Of a stretch of DNA of 12,519 nt, positions 1-6,693 are shown one piece after another. Under the pieces are notes generated by a model, which was given only the letters and a program-made list of their open reading frames with translations, did no database searches and was not told the origin of the DNA. How positions within the stretch are numbered: position 1 is the first letter of the stretch; every line of letters starts with the position of its first letter. Made by a program: the position numbers and the translations under genes. Source of the DNA: CAZUQP01 sp964484285 (GTDB lineage Bacteria > Pseudomonadota > Gammaproteobacteria > DSM-16500); assembly GCA_964484285.1 (NCBI GenBank), contig CAZAEO010000063.1, positions 1 through 12,519 of the forward strand, given 5' to 3'.

Positions 1-1
1 C

Positions 2-30
2 TTGCGAATTCTACCCCCTTCTCCTACAGT
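2..30 (+). promoter_or_regulatory. Possible sigma70-type promoter for the xseB operon
   Basis: A TTGCGA element (2-7) and a TACAGT element (25-30) are separated by 17 bases and lie about 45 bases upstream of the xseB start. Each matches the consensus hexamer at four of six positions. The spacing is ideal, but the match is only moderate and the window begins right at the element, so an upstream promoter or readthrough cannot be excluded. Confidence 0.3.
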
Positions 31-74
31 GTCAACTAGATTTGGGAAAAAATTTTAAGTAGGAGCACATTCAC

Positions 75-314
75 GTGACAAAAAAATCAAAACTGCCTAA
101 CATTGAGAACTCTTTAGCTGAAATTTCTGCTTTGATTGAACAAATGGAACAAGGAGAATTAAGTTTGGAACAATCTCTCAATCAATTTGAACGTGGTATT
201 ACACTTATCAAACACGCACAAAAAATTCTGCAAGACGCTGAGCAAAAAGTGCAGATACTTATTCAAAACAATCACGAAGAACAATTAAATAGCTACGAGA
301 ACAACGAAGAATGA
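75..314 (+). CDS. xseB: Exodeoxyribonuclease VII small subunit
   Basis: Small subunit of exonuclease VII. In the family, several XseB chains bind each XseA chain to form a cytoplasmic enzyme that degrades single-stranded DNA to oligonucleotides. The 79-residue length is normal. The body (about residues 13-63) has the family pattern of two helices joined by a short turn: a leucine/glutamate-rich helix, the turn motif GELSLEQSL (27-35), then a helix with FERGI and an AEQKV segment. The start is GTG at 75, chosen because AGGAG at 61-65 lies nine bases upstream. The stop overlaps the ispA start as ATGA, so the two genes are probably translationally coupled; xseB-ispA linkage is common in gammaproteobacteria. 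The catalytic subunit gene xseA is not in the window. Confidence 0.93.
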   Translation: MTKKSKLPNIENSLAEISALIEQMEQGELSLEQSLNQFERGITLIKHAQKILQDAEQKVQILIQNNHEEQLNSYENNEE

Positions 315-1189
315 AACTTGATGAATTTATCCTCACTGCACAGACACGATTAAATCAGTTATTTCAGATTTATCTGCATGATGTCGAACATCCTGCTGCT
401 GAACTGCAAAAAGCCATTAGCTATGCAGTGTTAAGTGGCGGCAAACATATTCGTCCATTATTTGTCTATCTAACTGGACATGCACTCAACGCACCGTGGG
501 AAAACTTAGATGCACCTGCTTGCGCAATCGAACTTATTCATGTTTATTCGCTTATTCATGATGACTTACCCGCCATGGATAACTCAGATTTACGGCGCGG
601 CAAGCCCACCTGTCATAAAGCATTCAATGAGGCCATCGCTATCCTCGCTGGAGACGCTTTACAACCACTCGCTTTCGAAATTATTACGCAACATCCTGCT
701 AGTTTAAGTCCAGAACAACGTGTCAACATGATTTATACTCTCAGTTATGCAAGTGGAGTTCGCGGAATGGCCGCTGGACAAGCGCTCGATTTACAAGGAA
801 CCCACTCACTGACAGATTTAACTCAAATGTACCAGCTTAAAACCAGCACGTTGTTGACTGCCAGTATCAAATTAGGAGCCATTGCTGCTAACAATAAAGA
901 TCCAGAAACGCATAATGCCTTGCAACGTTTCGCGGAATGTATCGGGCTTGCTTTTCAAATTCAAGATGATCTGCTGGACATCGAAGGTTCTACGCAACAC
1001 ATTGGCAAACCTCAAGGCTTGGATCACACTAACCAAAAAACAACCTATCCCTCATTCATCGGGATTGAAGAAAGCCGGCAACAGATTAACACTCTTTTTA
1101 CTACCGCATTACAATCCATTGCTTGTTTAAAAGAACGAGGAAAATTACTCGAGGAATTTGCTTACTCCCTTTTACACCGCAAAAAATAG
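311..1189 (+). CDS. ispA: Farnesyl diphosphate synthase (geranyltranstransferase)
   Basis: Cytoplasmic trans-prenyltransferase that condenses IPP with DMAPP and then geranyl diphosphate to give farnesyl diphosphate, the precursor of undecaprenyl phosphate and quinone side chains. The 292 residues carry all hallmarks: GGKHIRP (43-49); the first aspartate-rich motif DDLPAMD (84-90), with the two-residue insertion typical of bacterial FPP synthases, followed by LRRGKPTCH; GQALDL (156-161); and the second motif DDLLD (219-223), followed by the GKPQGLD and KTTY segments. A tyrosine five residues before the first motif fits a C15 product. Its start overlaps the xseB stop. In many relatives dxs follows ispA; here 60 non-coding bases lead straight to nrdR. 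The IPP and DMAPP consumed here would come from the mevalonate operon and idi at the other end of the window. Confidence 0.95.
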   Translation: MKLDEFILTAQTRLNQLFQIYLHDVEHPAAELQKAISYAVLSGGKHIRPLFVYLTGHALNAPWENLDAPACAIELIHVYSLIHDDLPAMDNSDLRRGKPTCHKAFNEAIAILAGDALQPLAFEIITQHPASLSPEQRVNMIYTLSYASGVRGMAAGQALDLQGTHSLTDLTQMYQLKTSTLLTASIKLGAIAANNKDPETHNALQRFAECIGLAFQIQDDLLDIEGSTQHIGKPQGLDHTNQKTTYPSFIGIEESRQQINTLFTTALQSIACLKERGKLLEEFAYSLLHRKK

Positions 1190-1249
1190 AGATGCGAAAA
1201 ATAACTAAATCGGCTAAACTGCGCACAAATCAAGTGGAGAAGAGCACGC

Positions 1250-1723
1250 GTGTACTGCCCATTTTGTTATGCCAACGATACCAAAGTCACTGATTCGCGC
1301 TTGATTCGGGAAGGCAATCAAGTTCGTAGGCGTCGTGAATGCTTAATCTGCAAAGAACGTTTTACTACTTACGAAACAGCAGAACTTGCATTACCGCGCG
1401 TTATCAAACGTGATGGCTGTCGTGATCTTTTTCGTGAAGAAAAATTACGCGCGGGTATTTTACGTGCTTTAGAAAAAAGACCAGTAGGCCTTGAACAAAT
1501 CGAAAATTCCATTAGCCGTATTCTGCACAAAGCACGCACGTGTGGTGAGCGGGAAGTTCCATCCAAGTTAATCGGTGAATGGGTCATGGAAGAATTGCAT
1601 AATGTAGATCAGGTCGCTTATGTTCGTTTTGCCTCTGTGTATCGGAGTTTTCAGGACATTCAAGAATTTCGTGAAGAAGTCAGTCGTTTAGAAAAAAATA
1701 AAAATCATTCCGAAGAGGCATAA
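1250..1723 (+). CDS. nrdR: Transcriptional repressor NrdR
   Basis: Zinc- and nucleotide-binding repressor of ribonucleotide reductase genes, acting at NrdR boxes in their promoters. The N-terminal zinc ribbon has C3, C6, C31 and C34, with a basic VRRRRE stretch (25-30) that contributes to DNA binding. An ATP-cone domain follows (about 49-139), with the characteristic VIKRDG and EKLRAGI segments and a VAYVRFASVYRSF end. At 157 residues it is of normal length. The start is GTG at 1250, giving the canonical start with Cys at position 3; GGAG at 1236-1239 lies about ten bases upstream. The stop is directly followed by the nusB ATG with no spacer. In enterobacteria ribD and ribH usually lie between these genes; both are absent here. 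No NrdR box was seen in the window, so its targets are elsewhere. Confidence 0.95.
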   Translation: MYCPFCYANDTKVTDSRLIREGNQVRRRRECLICKERFTTYETAELALPRVIKRDGCRDLFREEKLRAGILRALEKRPVGLEQIENSISRILHKARTCGEREVPSKLIGEWVMEELHNVDQVAYVRFASVYRSFQDIQEFREEVSRLEKNKNHSEEA

Positions 1724-2161
1724 ATGAATCCCACGAAAAGACGTCATGCAAGACAATATGCATTACAAGCGATGTACCAATGGCAGCTTGCTGCGGCACC
1801 CATTGCAGAAATCGAATTTGAATTTCTTGTGCATCAAATTAAACAAAAAACCGATATCGATTATTTTAAAGAACTCATTCATGCTATTCCGAAAGAATTC
1901 GACACATTGGACGAGCATATGCTGCCTTTTTTAAATCGCCCTATCACGGAAATTGATCCCGTTGAATTAGCTATTTTGCGCTTAGGGATTTATGAATTGG
2001 CAAACCGTCTTGATATACCTTACCGTGTGACGATCAATGAAGCATTAGAACTGACGAAAAAATTTGGCTCGGTTGAGGGCTACAAATTTGTAAACGGCGT
2101 GCTAGATCAAGTTGCGCGCAAGCTCCGCGCCGATGAAATAAAGGTAGTTAAAAAATCATGA
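1724..2161 (+). CDS. nusB: Transcription antitermination factor NusB
   Basis: All-helical RNA-binding protein that, with NusE (ribosomal protein S10), binds BoxA RNA in rRNA leader transcripts and supports antitermination. The 145 residues match the family. The N-terminal RRHARQYALQAMYQW block (6-20) contains the arginine-rich RNA-contacting helix. ILRLGIYEL lies in the middle, and the C-terminal signature VTINEALELTKKFG is followed by KFVNGVLDQVA. The ATG starts immediately after the nrdR stop, and the stop overlaps the thiL start as ATGA. The nusB-thiL-pgpA order is conserved in gammaproteobacteria, which strengthens the call. Confidence 0.94.
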   Translation: MNPTKRRHARQYALQAMYQWQLAAAPIAEIEFEFLVHQIKQKTDIDYFKELIHAIPKEFDTLDEHMLPFLNRPITEIDPVELAILRLGIYELANRLDIPYRVTINEALELTKKFGSVEGYKFVNGVLDQVARKLRADEIKVVKKS

Positions 2162-3096
2162 ATGAATTCGACATCATTCAAACCTATTTCGCATCGCAAC
2201 CCTGTCAGCGCAAAGACGTCATCCTGGGAATAGGTGATGATGCCGCAATTGTACAGGTTCCTGCTGATCAACAACTGGTTATTACGACAGATACATTAGT
2301 TGGCGGTATTCATTTTTTAGCAAACACACTCCCTTTTGTCATTGGATTTAAATCGCTTGCAGTGAATTTAAGTGATTTAGCTGCCATGGGTGCAACACCT
2401 GCCTGGGTCACGCTGGCGTTAACCTTACCGGAAGCTGATGAAGCATGGTTAAGTGATTTCACACGCGGTTTCTTCGATTTAGCAACAAAATATAAAATAC
2501 AACTTATTGGCGGCGATTTAACACATGGGCCTCTTTCTGTGACTGTACAAGCACACGGCCTGGTTCCCCCACAACAAGCCATTCAACGTAACGGCGCGAA
2601 AGCAGGTGATTTGATTTATGTCACGGGCACAGTAGGTGATGCTGCACTTGCTTTAGCTTTTTTACAAAAAAAAATAATGGTTCCGACGAAATACCAGGAA
2701 GAACTACAACAAAAACTAAATCAACCGACACCTCGCATTGAAATTGGCGAGCAACTGCGCACAGCTGCCAGCGCAGCCATTGATATTTCTGATGGCCTTC
2801 TTGCTGACCTCAAACATATTTTAACCCGCAGTGGTGTAGGTGCACGTATTAACGTGAACAATTTGCCGCTTTCTACTGCATTACGCGCAGCAACAACACA
2901 CGAGCAAGCACTTGCGTTTGCGTTAACAGGCGGCGATGATTATGAATTATGTTTCACCGTCCCTCGTGCGAAAAAAAATCGTGTTCCCGAGAATTGTACG
3001 TGTATCGGTGAAATCACTGCATCATCTGATTTAGATTTGCGTTTTGCAGATGGCACAACATACAATCTTAATGTAGAAGGGTATACTCATTTCTAA
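2158..3096 (+). CDS. thiL: Thiamine-monophosphate kinase
   Basis: Phosphorylates thiamine monophosphate with ATP to thiamine diphosphate, the last step of cofactor synthesis, in the cytoplasm. It belongs to the PurM/AIR-synthase fold. The 312 residues show GIGDDAA (24-30, metal and nucleotide site), TTDTLVGGIHF (43-53), the NLSDLAAMGA helix (70-79), GGDLTHG (118-124), AIDISDGLLADL (207-218) and TGGDDYEL (257-264). All metal-binding aspartate clusters are therefore present. The start overlaps the nusB stop, and the stop overlaps the pgpA start (TAATG), consistent with one operon. No other thiamine biosynthesis gene is in the window, so the source of thiamine monophosphate cannot be judged. Confidence 0.95.
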   Translation: MNEFDIIQTYFASQPCQRKDVILGIGDDAAIVQVPADQQLVITTDTLVGGIHFLANTLPFVIGFKSLAVNLSDLAAMGATPAWVTLALTLPEADEAWLSDFTRGFFDLATKYKIQLIGGDLTHGPLSVTVQAHGLVPPQQAIQRNGAKAGDLIYVTGTVGDAALALAFLQKKIMVPTKYQEELQQKLNQPTPRIEIGEQLRTAASAAIDISDGLLADLKHILTRSGVGARINVNNLPLSTALRAATTHEQALAFALTGGDDYELCFTVPRAKKNRVPENCTCIGEITASSDLDLRFADGTTYNLNVEGYTHF

Positions 3097-3584
3097 TGCG
3101 TAATCACATCAGTTCAACTATTCCTGATTCTGTATGGCAAAAGCCGCTGCACTTTATTGCATTTGGTTTTGGCAGCGGCGCTATGCCCTTTGCACCTGGT
3201 ACATTTGGCACATTGATTGCTATTCCTTTTTATCTTGCTATCCAATCAGTATCACTGCATGTTTATCTGTCTTTGTTAGTATGTATTACGCTTGGTAGCA
3301 TTTGGTTATGTCACCATGTCGCAAAAGAAATTAATGTGCACGATCATCCAGGAATCGTTTTAGACGAAATTGTGGGTTACCTCATCACGATGACCAACGC
3401 ACCAAGTGGTATAACGTGGATTATCTTAGGGTTTATTTTGTTTCGTTTTTTTGACATTTGGAAACCCTGGCCTATTCGTTATATCGACGCACATGTATCA
3501 GGCGGCATCGGAATTGTGCTGGACGATGTGCTTGCTGGTGTGTATAGTTTTTTAATTTTACAAATAGTGGTGTATTTGTCATGA
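3096..3584 (+). CDS. pgpA: Phosphatidylglycerophosphatase A
   Basis: Inner-membrane phosphatase that dephosphorylates phosphatidylglycerophosphate to phosphatidylglycerol. The 162 residues match PgpA in length and motifs: GSGAMPFAPGTFGTL (26-40), VLDEIVGY (88-95) with the acidic D90/E91 pair, FRFFDIWKPWPIR (116-128) and GIVLDDVLAG (139-148). Hydrophobic segments around 38-50, 57-72, 93-117 and 143-161 would span the membrane. The start overlaps the thiL stop, and the stop overlaps the next gene's ATG, so the thiL-pgpA pairing seen in enterobacteria is kept. Confidence 0.93.
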   Translation: MRNHISSTIPDSVWQKPLHFIAFGFGSGAMPFAPGTFGTLIAIPFYLAIQSVSLHVYLSLLVCITLGSIWLCHHVAKEINVHDHPGIVLDEIVGYLITMTNAPSGITWIILGFILFRFFDIWKPWPIRYIDAHVSGGIGIVLDDVLAGVYSFLILQIVVYLS

Positions 3585-3991
3585 CAAGCTGGTTGCCTGC
3601 TACGCTTCTATCATTGCTTAGTTTTGGTTTATGGGGATTGTTTACCAAACTTGCAGTCGTACATATTGATTCCAAGAGCGCGTTGATTTATCAAACGCTG
3701 GGAGTTGTTATCATCGGAATGATTACGCTTAACATGGCAAACTATAAACCTGCGATGGATACCAAAGGTTTAATTTATGGAATCCTGACAGGTGCTGCCT
3801 ATGGTGTAGGGTGTTTATTTTATTTTATTGCAGCGAGTAAAGGAAAAATCATGACAGTGGTGACGCTCACTGCACTCTATCCACTGATCACGATCTTACT
3901 CGCTTATTTATTGCTAAAAGAAACAATCTCACTTAAACAGTGGCTAGGTATCGGTCTTGCACTGGTGTCGATTTTGTTGATGTCGGTTTAA
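3581..3991 (+). CDS. Half-size EamA/DMT-superfamily membrane protein
   Basis: A 136-residue hydrophobic protein with about five membrane segments (roughly 4-24, 33-52, 63-84, 92-112 and 117-136). Its second half, TALYPLITILLAYLLLKE followed by a glycine-containing last helix, is the typical end of an EamA domain. Full EamA transporters contain two such domains; this protein has one, so it would have to act as a dimer or with a partner, as small multidrug-resistance-type transporters do. The substrate cannot be inferred. The start overlaps the pgpA stop as ATGA, making it the last gene of the operon, and its TAA overlaps the stop codon of the convergent gene. The fold class is reasonably sure; a specific transport role is not. 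Confidence 0.8.
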   Translation: MTSWLPATLLSLLSFGLWGLFTKLAVVHIDSKSALIYQTLGVVIIGMITLNMANYKPAMDTKGLIYGILTGAAYGVGCLFYFIAASKGKIMTVVTLTALYPLITILLAYLLLKETISLKQWLGIGLALVSILLMSV

Positions 3992-5586
3992 TGCTGACCG
4001 CGATGACGTAAGCCTAAGCTGCTAGGTGTGCGGCTATTGTCGTCTCCCAGGTCTGAATTTGCTTCTCCAGATGGTAGTGAATTCTGTTTCTGTTGATTCT
4101 TCTCCTCAATCAAGCCGTTATAAGGCTGCCAACCAGCGAAGATGCCATGGAGTTTAGCTGTACTAGTAGTACCACTATTCACAGGACCATGCACCTCATT
4201 GTACTCGTCACTTCCAGGGTGTTGCGGCTGTATTACATTTACTTTTACTTTAGCTTTTTCAGCAGAAGAAGAATCTACCATTTTATATCCTATACCTGCG
4301 CCAATCATGGTACCTAGCGCTGCGCCGCCTGCAATAATCTCAGGGAAATAAGGAGCTGCGAATACCAGAGGAGGAACAAAAAAACAAGCAAGCGCAGTGA
4401 TCAAACCTGTTAGTAACCCGCCCACGAGACCGCCAAGGCTTAATCCTTTTATATGGCTCCAGAGACTCGGTTGAGATACTGGAACCACAGGTTCAGGTTG
4501 TGCTACCTGTCTACGCAAAAGCGGATTTTTCTCTTCTTTTTCTGCTGCAACTTCTTCTTCATCATCTGGTTCTTGAGATTGATCGAAATCAACAATCACG
4601 CTAAATAATACTGCTCCTGTAAATGTTGATTTTTTTGACTCGCTCGCGCTTGTTGATTCTGCAACAGTAGCATTTTTTTCTTCGTTACGGTCTTCAACCA
4701 ATTCATCGCCAACAAACCCAAAGCCATCATCATCACCGAAGTCATCCCGCACTTCTGCAACAACACCATTACCTTCTGTTTCAATACTTCTTGTCTTTTC
4801 TATGTTTAGATTACGTGATTGGTACGTATTCTTCCACGGTTCACTGGACAGTTCTGGATGCAGAACTGTGATATCTGGATGGTTTGAAATCGTTACATTT
4901 TCTAATAAAGAACCTCGTAAAATTTGTGACACGATTTCTTTTGCAAGCCATCCATTATAAAGTCCGCAATCACTCTCATTGAATATCGGCTGCAAACCAG
5001 TATAAGTCGTTTTTTGCGACCGATAGTTTTCTTTCTTTAAATAATCTTGAACAGCATTCAGTGAATACGCTCTAGAGAAAAAACCTTTTGGATCGTAGAA
5101 ATAACATTTATCATCTTGAATAACCAATTTGGTCCAATGAGTGCGTCGATTACTAAATAGCGAATACCACGGTATTCTGCATTCGCTTAAGGGAATAATA
5201 AAGGTAGTGTTTTTTTTGTTTCGTTCTATTTGCGCAATCCATGCCAGTGTTTTAGGTAACGGTGTAGTGCCTTCATTTTTATTCTCTGATTTGGTTTCAT
5301 CTTCATCAGACGCCGGATTCAATAAAATAATAGATTGAGCATTCGTTTTAAATTCTGCTGCATAACACTTGTCTTGCGCTTTTCCGCCATCATGGAATAG
5401 TTGAACGGTATATTCTATTTTTGCTTCTTTAATAGCTTTATTTATGCAATAAAATTCATAATCGAACATGGTGTTTGGAGAAAGTCGTCCATCCGCATCT
5501 GTCACACCCGTTGAATTACTCTCAACTATTACAGGCTCATCATCAGAATCAGAATCAGAATCAAATTCATCTCGAGCATTAGCCAT
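3988..5586 (-). CDS. Ulp1-like (C48) cysteine protease with C-terminal membrane hairpin, candidate effector
   Basis: A 532-residue protein of uncertain function with a eukaryote-like protease core. Residues about 110-225 carry the order of active-site elements of the Ulp1/SENP family: HW (His150) with a hydrophobic strand LVI, FYDPKG (Asp165), Gln199 in a GLQP segment, and SDCGLY with candidate nucleophile Cys207. The Gln-to-Cys gap is two residues longer than in yeast Ulp1. The N-terminus is acidic and Asp-Ser rich (6-17). Acidic linkers follow at 277-305 and 333-352. Residues 380-436 form two glycine-rich hydrophobic segments, and the C-terminal tail is polar. No signal peptide is visible. 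Family members remove ubiquitin-like proteins in eukaryotes, and several are injected bacterial effectors (XopD, ElaD, SseL; RavZ has a related fold). A host-directed role is inference. AGAGGGG lies upstream of the ATG at 5586. Confidence 0.65.
   Translation of the reverse strand: MANARDEFDSDSDSDDEPVIVESNSTGVTDADGRLSPNTMFDYEFYCINKAIKEAKIEYTVQLFHDGGKAQDKCYAAEFKTNAQSIILLNPASDEDETKSENKNEGTTPLPKTLAWIAQIERNKKNTTFIIPLSECRIPWYSLFSNRRTHWTKLVIQDDKCYFYDPKGFFSRAYSLNAVQDYLKKENYRSQKTTYTGLQPIFNESDCGLYNGWLAKEIVSQILRGSLLENVTISNHPDITVLHPELSSEPWKNTYQSRNLNIEKTRSIETEGNGVVAEVRDDFGDDDGFGFVGDELVEDRNEEKNATVAESTSASESKKSTFTGAVLFSVIVDFDQSQEPDDEEEVAAEKEEKNPLLRRQVAQPEPVVPVSQPSLWSHIKGLSLGGLVGGLLTGLITALACFFVPPLVFAAPYFPEIIAGGAALGTMIGAGIGYKMVDSSSAEKAKVKVNVIQPQHPGSDEYNEVHGPVNSGTTSTAKLHGIFAGWQPYNGLIEEKNQQKQNSLPSGEANSDLGDDNSRTPSSLGLRHRGQH
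5543..5560. repeat. Three tandem TCAGAA hexamers inside the protease gene
   Basis: Three perfect TCAGAA units stand head to tail on the plus strand, preceded by the related TCATCA. On the coding (minus) strand they encode the Asp-Ser alternation near the N-terminus. Because the unit is six bases, gain or loss changes the length of the acidic patch without breaking the frame. Confidence 0.6.
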
Positions 5587-5635
5587 TTCTACCCCTCTTC
5601 GTATGTATATTTAATTTTATGCGTATTATCTTCCA

Positions 5636-5641
5636 ATTATA
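5636..5641 (-). promoter_or_regulatory. Consensus TATAAT -10 box upstream of the Ulp1-like gene
   Basis: The minus strand carries a perfect TATAAT at 5641-5636, 49 bases before the ATG at 5586, inside the 102-base AT-rich gap after the decarboxylase gene. No good -35 hexamer is seen at 16-18 bases; the region there is T-rich. The box suggests that the gene can be transcribed apart from the mevalonate operon upstream. In AT-rich DNA a chance match is possible. Confidence 0.4.
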
Positions 5642-5688
5642 CAACAATTGAGCAAAAAAAGTATTAAAATTAAAATTATGCGAGATAT

Positions 5689-6693
5689 TTATTCGTTTAT
5701 AAATGGCTGAATAATTGGCATATTTGGAAAATGGGTTTTCATGTGGGCTTTATCTTTGGCTAAAAACAGCAATTTTAGGTTAGGGCCTGCATCTTGCGTA
5801 AAGAATACCATTAACCCTGCTTGACGTAGTTCCCAGATTTTTTGCATGGCCGTGACCGTTCCAGGTAACGCATACAAGACCGGCGGCCAGCTAGATAGCA
5901 TGGTCGCATGCATGGATAAGGCATTCGATTCTGCTGTTTTGCCTAACAATAAAAAATCTTTTTCACGCACTGCCTGTTTGATGGCGGATAAATCATGCCG
6001 CACCGTTTCAGGCCATGCTGTATAGAACGGACTGGTAGCAACCGTACGCTGCATGGCAACGCGTGAACTGATTTTTTTTTCTGTATCGCTTAAGATCAAT
6101 AAACCAATACACAAATCTGGCCAAACATCAGTGCATACTTCAGCATAACTGTCCATACCATCTGCCTGTGTCCCTGCATGCCATTCTACAAAACCTTGCC
6201 AAAGTGAACGACTTGCGCTGCCGCTTCCCAAGCGCGCTAAAATAGATAATTCAAGCAAAGATAATTCCCAACCAAATAATCGATCCAGCGCTTGTACGAG
6301 AGAAGCAAAACCGCATGCGGATGATGCAAGTCCCGCACCAATCGGAATATTCGTGTGAATATCTGCATGAAAACCTAACGTAGGCGTAATGCGAAATAAA
6401 TTTAAAAACTCACGTAATCGTTTACCGAATGACGATTGCCAATCGAGCAACTGATCATTAATGCATGCTGTATCTGCAACATTTTCATTAACAGACAAAC
6501 GAATGTTGGAACCAAAATTTCCTAATGAAATAGAAAAGCTCGATGTCATCGGTAAATTTAATTCTGTATTGCGCTTTCCCCAATATTTGCATAAAGCAAT
6601 ATTACTCGATGCATACGCCTCAGCCTCGGTATTGCATGGCAATAAATGTTGGCGATCTGCCAATATCGCACGCACCACATCAGTTTTTTTCAC
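5689..6693 (-). CDS. mvaD: Diphosphomevalonate decarboxylase
   Basis: Catalyses the ATP-dependent decarboxylation of mevalonate 5-diphosphate to isopentenyl diphosphate, the last step of the classical mevalonate pathway. Counting from the chosen start (334 residues), it has IALCKYWGKR (32-41) with substrate-binding lysines, IPIGAGLASSACGFA (116-130) as the GHMP phosphate loop, GSGSASRSLWQGFVEW (156-171) with Arg162, and FFTQDAGPN (297-305) containing the catalytic aspartate Asp301. That aspartate argues for a true decarboxylase rather than a mevalonate 3-kinase. The start is GTG at 6693, preferred because GAGGGG at 6700-6705 lies six bases upstream; a longer in-frame TTG start at 6714 lacks such a site. 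It overlaps the end of the preceding kinase gene by 14 bases and is the last gene of the operon. Confidence 0.93.
   Translation of the reverse strand: MKKTDVVRAILADRQHLLPCNTEAEAYASSNIALCKYWGKRNTELNLPMTSSFSISLGNFGSNIRLSVNENVADTACINDQLLDWQSSFGKRLREFLNLFRITPTLGFHADIHTNIPIGAGLASSACGFASLVQALDRLFGWELSLLELSILARLGSGSASRSLWQGFVEWHAGTQADGMDSYAEVCTDVWPDLCIGLLILSDTEKKISSRVAMQRTVATSPFYTAWPETVRHDLSAIKQAVREKDFLLLGKTAESNALSMHATMLSSWPPVLYALPGTVTAMQKIWELRQAGLMVFFTQDAGPNLKLLFLAKDKAHMKTHFPNMPIIQPFINE

Noticed and set aside
4093..4351. Plus-strand open frames opposite the protease gene
   Set aside because: They lie within a long coding frame on the other strand, have no ribosome site, and their products resemble no known protein.
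5465..5586. C-terminal type IV (Dot/Icm) secretion signal as proof of an effector
   Set aside because: The C-terminal tail of the protein has only a short EE pair and no clear E-block or hydrophobic end residue, so translocation is left as inference; the N-terminal acidic run given by these coordinates is not such a signal either.
5655..5690. TTAAT repeats upstream of the Ulp1-like gene as a PmrA-type box of Legionella/Coxiella effectors
   Set aside because: The two TTAAT units are six bases apart, not about eleven, and the region is AT-rich enough for chance matches.
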